Positions 17,148 through 27,343 of a DNA stretch of 64,000 bases are shown piece by piece. Under the pieces are notes generated by a model that saw only the letters and a program-made list of their open reading frames with translations, was not told where the DNA came from and did no database searches. How positions within the stretch are numbered: position 1 is the first letter of the stretch; each line of letters begins with the position of its first letter. Made by a program: the position numbers and the translations under genes. This stretch comes from Lysobacterales bacterium (GTDB lineage: Bacteria > Pseudomonadota > Gammaproteobacteria > Xanthomonadales > Marinicellaceae), in contig JAMOMK010000101.1 of NCBI GenBank assembly GCA_027067055.1, positions 1 through 64,000 of the forward strand. The letters are read 5' to 3'.

Positions 17148-18635
17148 TTATTCTTCTTCAAACCAAAAACGACGGGCTTCCATAATTAACTCGCCTGCTT
17201 GTTCTTGTGTTAAGTCACTGATTTCCATCAATTCATCTGTTGCCAGATCTGCTAAATCATCACGTGTAATAATGCTTTTAGCCGCAATGGCATACGCTAA
17301 TTTATCATTCATTCCTTCTAATTTTAATAAATCATCTGCTGGTTTTGATCCTTCGAGTTTTTCCTCATTGGAAATCAACTGAGTCAATAGGGCGTCTCGG
17401 GCTCTTTGGCGAAGTTCGGCAACGATGTCTTCATCAAAGCCTTCAACTGATAATAACTCAGACTCTTCAACATAGGCAATTTCTTCAATTGAGCTAAAAC
17501 CTTCTTGTACCAACAAAACGGACATGTCTTCGTCAATATCCAGTTTTTTCATGAAATCTTCAACAAACTTCATGGCTTCTTCTTGTCCTTTTTCACTGGC
17601 TTCTTCAGCAGTCATTACATTGATGTTCCAACCAGTTAATTCGGATGCTAGACGTACATTTTGCCCGCCACGACCTATTGCTTGTGATAGCTTGTCTTCT
17701 GCAACGGCAACATCAATACTGTGACGTTCTTCATCTACTACAATGGATTCGATTTCAGCGGGTGCCATCGCATTAATAACGAATACAGCAGGATCTTCAT
17801 CCCATAAGACAATATCAATTCTCTCACCACCTAATTCATTTGAAACCGACATAACACGTGAGCCTCTCATGCCAACACACGCTCCAATGGGATCCAATTT
17901 TGGGTCACTAGAAAACACGGCTATTTTAGCACGAAATCCAGGGTCTCTGGCAGCTCCTTTTATTTCAATAAGGTTTTGGTCAATCTCTGGGACTTCTACT
18001 TTAAATAGTTCAACTAAAAACTCAGGAGCACCACGTGATAATGTTAAGAGCGGTCCTCTATTCTCTGTGTTGACTTCTATCAACATGCCACGAAGTCTAT
18101 CGCCACGACGTACATTTTCGCGTGGAATTCCGTGGTTTCTAGGAATAATTGCTTCCACTTTATTGCCTAAATCTAGAAAAATATGTCCTCGATCAGCTCT
18201 TTTGACTACACCATTTAGAGTTTCACCAACTCGATTTTCAAAGCGTTCAACCACTTGCATGCGCTCGGCTTCGCGCACTTTTTGCAAGATAACTTGTTTT
18301 GCTGTTTGTGCTGCAATTCGTCCAAACTCGATGGACTCCATTTCTTCTTCGATAATATCGCCTACTTCGAGTTCTGAATCTTCCTTATGAGCCTCTTCCA
18401 AGGTGATTTGTTTGTCTTCAAACTCAAAGTCTTCATCGCTAACAACTTCCCAGTGTCTAAAACTTCTGTAGTCGCCAGTTTGGGTATCGATAATGACTTT
18501 AACATCCATGTCTTTGCGATATTTTTTTCGTGTTGCAGTAGCTAAAGCAATTTCGATTGCATCATAAATCACTTCTTTACTAACATTCTTTTCGTTAGAT
18601 AGGGCTTCTGCCACGTATAGAATTTCTTTACTCAT
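17148..18635 (-). CDS. nusA: Transcription termination/antitermination factor NusA
   Basis: 495 residues. Domains in order: N-terminal RNAP-binding domain (ILYVAEALSNEKNVSKEVIY), S1 domain around residues 135-200, two KH domains (DPIGACVGMRGSRVMSV and SQAIGRGGQNVRLASELTG), and two acidic C-terminal repeats (FVEDFMKKLDIDEDMSVLLV; LKLEGMNDKLAYAIA), the arrangement of gammaproteobacterial NusA. Its start ATG overlaps the rimP stop by one base. It acts in pausing, termination and rRNA antitermination. Confidence 0.97.
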   Translation of the reverse strand: MSKEILYVAEALSNEKNVSKEVIYDAIEIALATATRKKYRKDMDVKVIIDTQTGDYRSFRHWEVVSDEDFEFEDKQITLEEAHKEDSELEVGDIIEEEMESIEFGRIAAQTAKQVILQKVREAERMQVVERFENRVGETLNGVVKRADRGHIFLDLGNKVEAIIPRNHGIPRENVRRGDRLRGMLIEVNTENRGPLLTLSRGAPEFLVELFKVEVPEIDQNLIEIKGAARDPGFRAKIAVFSSDPKLDPIGACVGMRGSRVMSVSNELGGERIDIVLWDEDPAVFVINAMAPAEIESIVVDEERHSIDVAVAEDKLSQAIGRGGQNVRLASELTGWNINVMTAEEASEKGQEEAMKFVEDFMKKLDIDEDMSVLLVQEGFSSIEEIAYVEESELLSVEGFDEDIVAELRQRARDALLTQLISNEEKLEGSKPADDLLKLEGMNDKLAYAIAAKSIITRDDLADLATDELMEISDLTQEQAGELIMEARRFWFEEE

Positions 18636-19117
18636 TATTTGTTAACTCCATTGAGGTCGGGGTTTATCCGTGCTCTCATAATTTTATCAAACTCAATTAT
18701 TACTTCTTCTTCTTCTGTCTTAATCATGATGTCTTGACCAACAACAGATACAATCTGACCTTTTATTTTTCTGCGACCATCAATCTTTTGATTCAGTTTT
18801 ATTTTAACATAATTACCTATAAACTTTTCAAATTGTGAGGTGCTAAATAAAATTCGATCCATTCCTGGTGAGGAAACTTCAAGGATATAAGCCATAGTAA
18901 TGGGTTCTTCAACATCTAGTATACCAGAAACTTCATGACTTACCGAAGCACAGTCATCAACACTGATTCCATTTTCATGGTCGATATAGACGCGCAATAA
19001 AGCATCAACTTTACGTACTTGGTATTCTATACCCCAAAAGGTATAACCCAAATCTTCTATAACTGGCGCTAATAATTCTGTTAATTTATCTTGTTTCATC
19101 TGTTTAAATCTCACCAT
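18635..19117 (-). CDS. rimP: Ribosome maturation factor RimP
   Basis: 160 residues from ATG 19117; an internal ATG at 19099 would give a start closer to the usual RimP N-terminus, and ribosome sites are weak for both. Typical blocks: LLAPVIEDLGYTFWGIEYQ, then LRVYIDHENGISVDDCASVS, then YILEVSSPGMDR. It binds nascent 30S particles and promotes their maturation. It is first of the protein-coding genes behind the initiator tRNA, as in E. coli. Confidence 0.94.
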   Translation of the reverse strand: MVRFKQMKQDKLTELLAPVIEDLGYTFWGIEYQVRKVDALLRVYIDHENGISVDDCASVSHEVSGILDVEEPITMAYILEVSSPGMDRILFSTSQFEKFIGNYVKIKLNQKIDGRRKIKGQIVSVVGQDIMIKTEEEEVIIEFDKIMRARINPDLNGVNK

Positions 19118-19118
19118 C

Positions 19119-19145
19119 AAAAAAGGCTCCTAAAGGAGCCTTTTT
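19119..19145 (-). terminator. Terminator/attenuator between initiator tRNA and rimP
   Basis: GGCTCC, loop TAAA, GGAGCC with A-runs before and T-runs after on either strand. Read on the minus strand it ends the tRNA transcript, and its T-run abuts the rimP start. Partial read-through would feed the rimP-nusA-infB operon, as known for metY-nusA. Confidence 0.85.
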
Positions 19146-19181
19146 AAAAGTAATAACGATTAAAATATTACTGTATTAAAT

Positions 19182-19258
<77 letters not shown>

Positions 19259-19273
19259 TCATTAAGTTTGAGG

Positions 19274-19301
19274 ATTCTATCACCAAGTTTCTAAATTGCA
19301 A
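19274..19301 (-). promoter_or_regulatory. Sigma70-like promoter of the initiator tRNA operon
   Basis: On the minus strand TTGCAA (19301-19296), a 16-bp spacer and TAGAAT (19279-19274) place the start about 8-10 bp before the tRNA 5' end. Confidence 0.6.
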
Positions 19302-19340
19302 CATTTAATTCCTGTAAGTGAGTGAAATTAATGTATTTTC

Positions 19341-20573
19341 TTATTTTTTTGCCATTGCTGCCACTTTACCAATGGTTAACCCTTGCACAAGTATACTAAA
19401 AATCACCACAGCATAGGTTGCCGTTAATAATGGATCACGCCATTCGCCATGAGGAATTGATAAGGCCAGTGCTACTGATATACCACCTCGTAGTCCGCCC
19501 CATGTTAATATTTTTACGGCATGTGGAGAATATGAATTTTTAAATTTAAGTAAAAATACGGGCAAACCCACACTGATAAATCGTGCAATTAATACCGTTG
19601 GGATGATAAGGAGGGCTGCAATTATATAACTTTGTGAAATCTGGATGATTAAAAGCTCAACACCGATTAACAAGAACAGCAGGGCATTTAAGACTTCATC
19701 AATTAATTCCCAAAAATCATCCAATCGCTTTCTAGTGTTATCACTCATGGCTAACTTGCGGCCTTTGTTGCCTATCATTAATCCTGCTACAACAATTGCT
19801 ATAGGACCAGACAGATGTAGGTGTTGTGCTAAAGAGTAACCGCCCATAACCAGTGCTAGAGTAATTAAGACTTCAACTTGATAATCATCCACAGCCTTTA
19901 AAAGTAAATAAGCCGTATAACCAATTATGAATCCATAAAATGCACCACCAATAGCTTCTTTTGCGAAAAGCAGACCAATATCTTTGATGGACATAGAGCC
20001 TGGATTGACTGCCAGCTCCAAGACAACAATGAAGAAAACCACAGCGACACCGTCATTAAAAAGTGACTCACCTGTTATTTTTACTTCGATGGATTTTGGT
20101 GCGCCAATTTTCTTGAGTATTCCCATCACAGCAATGGGATCGGTTGGAGAGATGAGTACACCAAATAAGAGACAATACATGTAGGAAACTTCAATACCCA
20201 ACCACATAAAAATATAGTAAGCGACAACGGAGACTATAGCAGCAGAAATGGCAACGCCAATGGTTGCTAATACAGCAATGGTGTCGGCTAGCTCAGCTAA
20301 TTTATTAATATTAACATGCAAAGCACCGGCAAATAATAAAAAGCTTAACATGCCATTTAATACGGTTTCGTTAAAGTCTACACTGGCAAAAACATGTTGG
20401 ATTGATTCGGTTGAATATAACCCAACTTTATTAACCACAATTAAAGCGATCGACATAAGTAGACCAATAAGCATTATGCCTATACCGTTAGGAAGTTTTA
20501 TGGTCTTATAATTAATGAGTGAAAATAATGCTGCCAAGGTAATTAAAATAGCAACCATATCAAATAATGACAT
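19341..20573 (-). CDS. Na+/H+ antiporter, CPA1 family
   Basis: 410 residues with about 12 membrane helices and almost no cytoplasmic tail. The family core is present: LLFGVLISPTDPIAVMGIL (the acidic ion-binding helix), ITGESLFNDGVAVVFF (ND motif) and the GGLRGGISVALALSIP block near the C-terminus. It exchanges cytoplasmic Na+ (or K+) for protons across the inner membrane. It stands as a single gene downstream of the tRNA locus on the same strand. Confidence 0.92.
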   Translation of the reverse strand: MSLFDMVAILITLAALFSLINYKTIKLPNGIGIMLIGLLMSIALIVVNKVGLYSTESIQHVFASVDFNETVLNGMLSFLLFAGALHVNINKLAELADTIAVLATIGVAISAAIVSVVAYYIFMWLGIEVSYMYCLLFGVLISPTDPIAVMGILKKIGAPKSIEVKITGESLFNDGVAVVFFIVVLELAVNPGSMSIKDIGLLFAKEAIGGAFYGFIIGYTAYLLLKAVDDYQVEVLITLALVMGGYSLAQHLHLSGPIAIVVAGLMIGNKGRKLAMSDNTRKRLDDFWELIDEVLNALLFLLIGVELLIIQISQSYIIAALLIIPTVLIARFISVGLPVFLLKFKNSYSPHAVKILTWGGLRGGISVALALSIPHGEWRDPLLTATYAVVIFSILVQGLTIGKVAAMAKK

Positions 20574-20646
20574 ATTTAATCCAATAAATTAAAAAGTGAT
20601 GGCTAGGTTAACAAACTCTTAATTTATTTACAACTAGGAGCTTCTA

Positions 20647-23600
20647 TTAATTATTGCTCTGTTCAAATCCCATTGTCTTGTGAATTATATTTGAGAGAGT
20701 TTGTTGACTAAAGGGTTTGGCAACAACATCGGTCATGTGGTACTTCTGTGCTTTAATCAAAACATCATCAGTTAAGTCTGCAGTAACCATAACTACAGGT
20801 ATATTTTGGGTATTCTTCCATTGCTGAACTAATTGAAAGCCATCCATTCCTGGCAGGTGGTAGTCTAAAAACAACATATCATAGTTATTTCTTTGTAACA
20901 TCGTGAGTCCTTCCTCAGCATTATCCACTACATCCACCATGTGGCCCATTTTTTCAAGCATCTCTATACTAACTTGTTGGTTTATGGCACTGTCTTCAAT
21001 AACTAATAATTTTAAAACTCTTTGGTGTTTTATGATTTTCATCGGATTGAGGTTTGATTGGTCAACACTAAACTCATCTAAGCATAGTTCTTGCATTTTT
21101 TTAAAGGTTAATGGTGGTGGAGAGGTGATAAGAGGAATATTTAAAGCTTTCAAATGTTCAGGATAGGCATGCTCATCAAAACTAATCGCTATAATTTTGG
21201 TGTTTTGATTTTTTGCTAAAACTAATACTTGATTGAATTGTCCACCAGCAATAAATTTTTGATCAACAAATACACATTTGGTTTTATTGTTAATCTGATT
21301 ACTGTAAGAAATGGATAACAAATAACAATACTCAACAATACTTTGTTTTATATGTGACTCTTCTAACAACAGACAAATATTTGATTGGCTTGCTTGCTTA
21401 TCTTTTAGCAATGCAGTTTTTTTATCAAATTTTAGGGGAATGCTGATTGTAAAAGTTGTTCCTGTGTTTATTTTGGAAACAACATCAATAGTACCATTCA
21501 TTTTTTCTGTTAATTGTTTACAAATTGCCAGTCCTAAACCAGTCCCGCCAAATTTTCGAGTGATAGCTGAGTCGGCTTGAACAAATGGTTCAAACAGACT
21601 TTGTACTAATTTTTCATCAATGCCAATCCCTGTGTCTTGCACAGAAATAACAACATTATCAGTCTCTTCCTCGCCACTGATTTTAATAAACACCTCACCC
21701 TCTTTAGTGAATTTAAAAGCATTGCTTAATAGGTTAAATAAAATCTGTTTTAGTCTGATAACATCACCGATGCGGTTGCGCGGGGTTTTGTGATCGAAAA
21801 CACAGGAAAACATCAGTTGTTTTTGCCTGCATTGTGAGATAAAACTGCTACAGACTTCATCAACAAGCAGTAGTAAATCAAAAGGCAGTTCTTCTAATTC
21901 GAGTTTTCCCGCTTCAATTTTCGACAAGTCTAAAATGTCATTAATAATATCTAGCAAGTGCTTGCCAGATGTATGAATTGTGTCAGCATAAATTTTTTGT
22001 TCTTCGTCGACCTGGGTATCAAGCAACAATTCACTCATACCCAGGACACCATTTAATGGCGTTCTGACTTCGTGACTAACACGTGCTAAAAAGTCACTTT
22101 TGGCTTTACTGGCAGCATCGGCAAGGTCTTTTTGCGCTTGTTTCTTGGAAATTTCATGTTCATACAGAATTTTTCTTTTATATAAATACAACAACCATGA
22201 CAAAATTAAAACAGCGCTTATTGCATATAAAATGTAAGCCCACAAGGTTTTCCAAGGTGCTGCTTTGACAGTAAATGGAAATTCTGCAATTTCTGACCAT
22301 TTACCATAATTACTTCGACCTTTGATTTGGAAATTATAATGCCCTCCTTTTAAATTTAAAAAAGCAAATTTGTTATCGTTACCAGCATCAATCCATTTGT
22401 TGGTCGCTCCTTTTAGTCGGTATTGGTATTCAAAAGTCGATGAATCGGTGTATGAAAGCAAAGCCACATCAAAATTTATAGAACCGTAGTTGTAGTCAAT
22501 TGTTAGGTTGGTTTTTTCCTTTTCTGAAAAGGGGTTATCACCTAGAGAGATTTCATCAATTATAATCTGAGGTATTAAAGTGTGTTGCCCGTTGAAATTT
22601 GGATTTTGGATTGCAATACCTGCTTCCGTGACAATAATTAGTGACTGCTTATGCTTTATAATCTTTTTTATTGAGTTAGAAGGTAATCCATTTTCGGTCG
22701 TGAATACTTTATATTCAAGTGTATGTATGTTAAGTTCAACAAATCCACTATCAACTGTATTCATTAAAAAAGTATCGCCCTGAATTTTTACTATTTGGGT
22801 AAATACAACAGTAGGTAAAATGTTTGCGAAATAATTGTCTTGTTCTATTAACGTTAACGTGTCACTATCCCATTTTAGAAGAAATAAGCCGCCATTTTTT
22901 ATTATCCATACCTTATCTTTTTCTTGTTCAATAAAAATTTCGCTTATGTTTTGTTCTTTCGGGATTCTATAAATGGTTTTGAGCGTTTTGTGCTTTGTAT
23001 TCAGACTTACAATTTTATTACTTGCTAAGAACCATACACTTTGATCAAAACCATTTATTATTTTTGCCAACTTATTATCTGTGAGTAGATCTTGACTAAT
23101 AATATGTGCATTAAGGTCTGTATCATTAATGTAGCCAATCTCGCCATCAAATGTACTAAAATATAAGAATTTATTTTCAGAATGTATTAATTGAGTTACG
23201 CTATTTAACTCTTGAGTTTTATTCGTCTTTATTTTAGAGGTTTCTCCTGTAGTTAGATTAACTCTGTGTATTCCTTTTAAAGAAGTCACCCATAAATAGT
23301 CATTGTTGTATTGAAGTGTTTTGTCAATATTGACATCTTTATTTCCTAAATCCAGATGCAATTCTTTTTTAAAATGCAAGTTTTCATTTTCAATAGTAAA
23401 TAAATCAAGTTTTGATGAAGAATGACTAATCCATAAATTGTTTTGAAATAAAGTTGCGTTTGTGACAGGGTCTGATTTTGCGTCTTGATCTGAGGAAACA
23501 ATGAATCTTTCCCAATCATATGGAATTTTAATGAGCCCAACACCATCGGTCGCAATCCATATATTTCCATCAAGGTCTTCAATTATTGAGCTAATTGTCC

Positions 23601-24585
23601 AATCACCTTTTATAAATTCACCATTTTCAAAAAAACTTACTTTAGATAATGAGTTGTTTGAAAACAGCAACAATGATTTGGTTGTTCCAATCCAAATATT
23701 CTCCTTAGAGTCAATGGTCAAACGTCTGACAGAAACCCTGTTTCCTTTATAAAAGTTAGCAATTTGATCTTTTGAAATAAAAGGTTCAAAAGATTGTTTT
23801 GCAGCATTAAACTTATAAACACCAGAATACCCTCCCGCGTAAATTTCCCCACCTTGTGATTCTGTAAAGCCATAAAGTGGGTTTGACATTGGGTCTTCAT
23901 TTTTTTTTGTAAAGAGAAATTCTTTTGACTCACCCGTATTAATATTATATCTGTAAATTTTAGAGTCAATTGTACAAACCCATAAAATATTTTTTGAATC
24001 AATAAAAATTTCAAATGTTTTTTTTGACTTTAGCCATGGGTCTTTATTTTCAGGTGTGTGTTTAATTAAAATTTGTTGGCTTGTCTTCCATTGATAAATT
24101 CCAGCGCCAAACAAGGAAATCCATAAGTTATAGTTTTGATCATGCGCCATCCCATATAGGTTTTTATTTTGCAAGTCAAATAAGGGTGAGATTTTGTTTT
24201 TTATACTATTAAATGTAAAGGTGGTTTTGTTAATTGATGAAATACCAACGTCAAATACCGAAAGCCATAATTTATTTTTAGGGATATTCATCATGAAATC
24301 AATATCATTGGACGGAATTGAGTTGTTGTTAGATTTATCTGGTACAAAGTGTTTAAAGTTTTTTGAATCAAAACGACTTAAGCCCTTGTCTGTAGCAATC
24401 CATAGAAACCCTTTTTCATCTTGAATCACATCTTTAACGGTATCACTTAACAAGCCAGTTTCTTTTTTATAAGATTTAACAGGAATAACTTTTTGATTAA
24501 GAGGAGTTGAACTAGCATAACTAGAGAATATAGTACAAAGTAATAAAACTAAAAGATGAATGTATTGAGGCAAATGCTTAACCAA
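20647..24585 (-). CDS. Hybrid two-component sensor kinase with periplasmic propeller (HTCS-like)
   Basis: 1312 residues. A signal peptide leads into two seven-bladed propellers of regulator-propeller repeats (repeated GLLSDTVKDVIQDEKGFLWIA-like blades, to about residue 690). A Y_Y_Y domain and one membrane helix (about 790-812) follow. The kinase has HisKA with phospho-His838 (VSHEVRTPLNG) and HATPase (NLLSNAFKF, DTGIGID, GGTGLGLAI). A degenerate receiver-like segment (about 1060-1160) precedes a true receiver with Asp1241 (LDYHLPGMDG). Unlike Bacteroidetes HTCS there is no AraC output domain, so signal must pass to another protein. The ligand is unknown, and no sugar-use genes lie nearby. 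Confidence 0.9.
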   Translation of the reverse strand: MVKHLPQYIHLLVLLLCTIFSSYASSTPLNQKVIPVKSYKKETGLLSDTVKDVIQDEKGFLWIATDKGLSRFDSKNFKHFVPDKSNNNSIPSNDIDFMMNIPKNKLWLSVFDVGISSINKTTFTFNSIKNKISPLFDLQNKNLYGMAHDQNYNLWISLFGAGIYQWKTSQQILIKHTPENKDPWLKSKKTFEIFIDSKNILWVCTIDSKIYRYNINTGESKEFLFTKKNEDPMSNPLYGFTESQGGEIYAGGYSGVYKFNAAKQSFEPFISKDQIANFYKGNRVSVRRLTIDSKENIWIGTTKSLLLFSNNSLSKVSFFENGEFIKGDWTISSIIEDLDGNIWIATDGVGLIKIPYDWERFIVSSDQDAKSDPVTNATLFQNNLWISHSSSKLDLFTIENENLHFKKELHLDLGNKDVNIDKTLQYNNDYLWVTSLKGIHRVNLTTGETSKIKTNKTQELNSVTQLIHSENKFLYFSTFDGEIGYINDTDLNAHIISQDLLTDNKLAKIINGFDQSVWFLASNKIVSLNTKHKTLKTIYRIPKEQNISEIFIEQEKDKVWIIKNGGLFLLKWDSDTLTLIEQDNYFANILPTVVFTQIVKIQGDTFLMNTVDSGFVELNIHTLEYKVFTTENGLPSNSIKKIIKHKQSLIIVTEAGIAIQNPNFNGQHTLIPQIIIDEISLGDNPFSEKEKTNLTIDYNYGSINFDVALLSYTDSSTFEYQYRLKGATNKWIDAGNDNKFAFLNLKGGHYNFQIKGRSNYGKWSEIAEFPFTVKAAPWKTLWAYILYAISAVLILSWLLYLYKRKILYEHEISKKQAQKDLADAASKAKSDFLARVSHEVRTPLNGVLGMSELLLDTQVDEEQKIYADTIHTSGKHLLDIINDILDLSKIEAGKLELEELPFDLLLLVDEVCSSFISQCRQKQLMFSCVFDHKTPRNRIGDVIRLKQILFNLLSNAFKFTKEGEVFIKISGEEETDNVVISVQDTGIGIDEKLVQSLFEPFVQADSAITRKFGGTGLGLAICKQLTEKMNGTIDVVSKINTGTTFTISIPLKFDKKTALLKDKQASQSNICLLLEESHIKQSIVEYCYLLSISYSNQINNKTKCVFVDQKFIAGGQFNQVLVLAKNQNTKIIAISFDEHAYPEHLKALNIPLITSPPPLTFKKMQELCLDEFSVDQSNLNPMKIIKHQRVLKLLVIEDSAINQQVSIEMLEKMGHMVDVVDNAEEGLTMLQRNNYDMLFLDYHLPGMDGFQLVQQWKNTQNIPVVMVTADLTDDVLIKAQKYHMTDVVAKPFSQQTLSNIIHKTMGFEQSNN

Positions 24586-24759
24586 TATTAACGATGATTA
24601 ATAGTTTAGCAAGATTAGTAATAAAATAGAACTGTAATTTATAAATTAGTACATTTGAAATTCAAAAAAGTAAAACTAGAAAGTAAAATTAGGATAGGCA
24701 CATATTAAAATCTGCAAATTATGCTTTCTTTAGTTAGGTTTAAATGAGTTTTTAAGTTA

Positions 24760-24787
24760 AAAAACCGCACGAATGTGCGGTTTTTTT
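24760..24787 (-). terminator. Terminator after fadE
   Basis: CCGCAC, loop, GTGCGG with an A-run on one side and seven T on the other; on the minus strand the hairpin is followed by TTTTTT. It lies 20 bp beyond the fadE stop. The remaining gap to 24586 is AT-rich, with nothing further seen. Confidence 0.88.
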
Positions 24788-24807
24788 AGGTTAAGAAAAA
24801 AGTTTAT

Positions 24808-27282
24808 TTAAGCGGCTTTTATCTTTGTTATTTTGCCTTTTTTGGCAAGCTTTGTGCGATCAAAAGCATCAAATTCAAAGTCATCAACATTGATCACATC
24901 CATCACTTCAGCGCGAACAATTTTGAGTTTGTCGTGTTCGTCTTGACTGATAATGTCTTTTGCTAAAGCTTGAACAAGACTTTCATCAGGGTTGATGGCG
25001 GAAATTTCGCCTGCTTTTAAAGCTTTAAGGATTCGACGTTCTAATGGCTCTGTTTCGATGACTTTCTTCAGAGTTTCATTCATTTGTGCCACGATGTTTG
25101 AGTCTGTGACTTCTTTGTCAATACCGTCAGTTAATCGAGCGCGTGTTTCATTTGGGTTTAAAATTAAACTTGCTGCCTTATGACCCAATCTATCGCCTGC
25201 TGGTAATTCATGGTTGCCAAAGGGTAAGACCAACCTTCTTAAGATGAATCCAACCACTTTACTTGGGTAATTGTAGGTTAACATTTTTAAAGCTTGTTCA
25301 ATTTTGTAAAAGTGTTGATGCAATGACCAAGCAACCAAGGCTTGATCGGCTTTTTGTGAACCTTGGTCACGGTAACGTTTGAGTACTGCTGATGCCATGT
25401 ATAAATGACTTAAAACATCACCTAAACGAGCCGATGTCTTTTCTTTTTTCTTTAGAGCGCCGCCAAGTGTTAACATGGAAACATCGGCAGCTAATCCAAA
25501 AGCAGCACTGTAACGTGTGATACGTGCGTAAAACTTTTTACTAAAATTATCTGATGGTGCTTTTTCTAAACGCCACAAGCCTAAGCCCATAAAGAATGAA
25601 CGAACGGCATTGCTAAAACTGTAACCAATGTGTTTAAATAAGATTTCATCAAATTTGACTAAACGCGTATCTGCATCTTCAATATTGGCGGCTTCCATTT
25701 CTTTGAGAACATACGGATGACAACGAATTGCGCCCTGTCCAAAGATAATCATGCTACGGGTTAAAATATTTGCCCCTTCAACCGTAATCCAAATCGGCAA
25801 GCCCATCCAGGCACGACCGAGGTAATTTTTTGGTCCCATGATAATACCTTTACCACCATGAATATCCATCGCATGTGAAATAATAGTGCGAGACATATCT
25901 GTTGCGTGCATTTTGGCAATTGCTGATGGCACAGCAGGAATTTCCCCTTGATCCACTGCCAGTGCAGTCATTGTAGAGGTTGCTGCCATCGAATAAGTCA
26001 TGCCAGCGATTTCGCACAAAGCTTCTTCGATGCCTTCAAATCGACCAATAGGTATATTAAATTGTTTGCGAATTCGTGCATAAGCTCCTGTGGCAAAAGT
26101 GACCATTTTGGCACCGCCTGTTGAACACGAAGGTAAGGAAATTGAACGCCCAATAGATAAACATTCGACCAGCATTTTCCAGCCTTGTCCAATCATCTTT
26201 TCGCCACCAATAATAAAGCTTAATGGGATAAAAACGTCTTTGCCTATGATTGGTCCATTCATAAACATGACATCAAGTGGGTTATGGCGCCTACCAATTT
26301 CCATGCCTTTGGTGTCACGCGGTAATAGAGCTAAGGTTATGCCTAACTCGTTAGTATCACCTAATAAACCATCAGGATCTAACATTTGGAAAGCCAAGCC
26401 AACAACCGTCGCAACAGGTGCTAAGGTAATATAGCGTTTGTTGAAGTTTAATAAGATGCCTAATTGTTGTTTGCCTTCAAATTTACGCCTACAAACAACT
26501 CCAGTATCAGGAATTGAAGTGGCATCAGAACCCGCAGTAGGACCTGTCAAACCAAAACAAGGAATATCTTTGCCTGCGGCTAGGCTAGGTAAATAATGGT
26601 CCTTTTGTTCTTGTGTTCCGTATAAATGTAATAACTCACCAGGTCCTAAAGAGTTAGGGACGGCAACTGTAGCGGCAACAGCGACACTGCGCGATGCTAG
26701 TTTTTGCAATACCATGGAATGACCAAGAGCAGAAAAACCCAAACCACCGTATTTTTTGGAAATTATCATGCCGATAAAACCATTGTCTCGAATAAATTGC
26801 CACACTTCTTTTGGCATATCGCCTTTGATGTGATTAATTTCGTATTCATTAACCATGCTACACAATTCAGCAACAGGCCCATCAATAAAGGCTTGCTCAT
26901 CCGATGAAAGTTGTGGAGCAGGGATTTCATGAAGTTTCTTGAAGTTTGGTTTGCCACTAAATAACTCACCATCCCAGCTCACTGTGCCTGATTCAAGCGC
27001 AATACGTTCTGTTTCAGAAAGTTTCGGCAATGCTTTTTTGTAAAAGGTTAAAAAAGGAGCGGTGATGAGTTGTTGCCGAATTGATTTGATATTCAAAATA
27101 GCAGCAGCGGCGATAAAAATGAGCCAAATAAGTGACAATGATAGCCACCCAAAGTTAAACTTCCATGAAACCAATGCCATGACAATAGCGGTAGCAATTG
27201 TCCATGTTTTCAAGTTAGTTTTTAAATAGGAGCAGAAAAAAGTGACTGCTAAAAATGTGCCGAATAAAATTAAAAAATTCAT
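24808..27282 (-). CDS. fadE: Acyl-CoA dehydrogenase FadE (long gammaproteobacterial type)
   Basis: 824 residues from ATG 27282 with GGAG seven bases upstream. Two to three N-terminal membrane helices (FLILFGTFLAVTFFCSYL onward) are followed by the acyl-CoA dehydrogenase core (GMIISKKYGGLGFSALGHSM, CFGLTGPTAGSD, MDIHGGKGIIMGPKNYLG) and a C-terminal DUF1974 region. The length matches E. coli FadE. It performs the first oxidation of fatty acid beta-oxidation at the inner membrane. It is transcribed divergently from a TetR gene, and its promoter is covered by two matching palindromes. Confidence 0.95.
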   Translation of the reverse strand: MNFLILFGTFLAVTFFCSYLKTNLKTWTIATAIVMALVSWKFNFGWLSLSLIWLIFIAAAAILNIKSIRQQLITAPFLTFYKKALPKLSETERIALESGTVSWDGELFSGKPNFKKLHEIPAPQLSSDEQAFIDGPVAELCSMVNEYEINHIKGDMPKEVWQFIRDNGFIGMIISKKYGGLGFSALGHSMVLQKLASRSVAVAATVAVPNSLGPGELLHLYGTQEQKDHYLPSLAAGKDIPCFGLTGPTAGSDATSIPDTGVVCRRKFEGKQQLGILLNFNKRYITLAPVATVVGLAFQMLDPDGLLGDTNELGITLALLPRDTKGMEIGRRHNPLDVMFMNGPIIGKDVFIPLSFIIGGEKMIGQGWKMLVECLSIGRSISLPSCSTGGAKMVTFATGAYARIRKQFNIPIGRFEGIEEALCEIAGMTYSMAATSTMTALAVDQGEIPAVPSAIAKMHATDMSRTIISHAMDIHGGKGIIMGPKNYLGRAWMGLPIWITVEGANILTRSMIIFGQGAIRCHPYVLKEMEAANIEDADTRLVKFDEILFKHIGYSFSNAVRSFFMGLGLWRLEKAPSDNFSKKFYARITRYSAAFGLAADVSMLTLGGALKKKEKTSARLGDVLSHLYMASAVLKRYRDQGSQKADQALVAWSLHQHFYKIEQALKMLTYNYPSKVVGFILRRLVLPFGNHELPAGDRLGHKAASLILNPNETRARLTDGIDKEVTDSNIVAQMNETLKKVIETEPLERRILKALKAGEISAINPDESLVQALAKDIISQDEHDKLKIVRAEVMDVINVDDFEFDAFDRTKLAKKGKITKIKAA

Positions 27283-27303
27283 TTTAAGTCTCCAATAGTA
27301 ATA

Positions 27304-27321
27304 CCATACGCCACAGTATGG
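27304..27321. promoter_or_regulatory. Operator 1 of the fadE/TetR intergenic region
   Basis: CCATACGCCACAGTATGG is a palindrome with 6-bp arms. On the minus strand it contains the predicted fadE -10 (CATACT, 27320-27315). It aligns with operator 2, sharing the pattern C(C/A)ATACGC....GTATGG. Confidence 0.75.
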
Positions 27322-27343
27322 AGTGCTTTTAATCAAAAGTCAA
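27315..27343 (-). promoter_or_regulatory. Predicted fadE promoter
   Basis: TTGACT (27343-27338), a 17-bp spacer and CATACT (27320-27315) on the minus strand. The -35 touches operator 2 and the -10 lies in operator 1, so repressor binding would block RNA polymerase directly. Confidence 0.65.
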
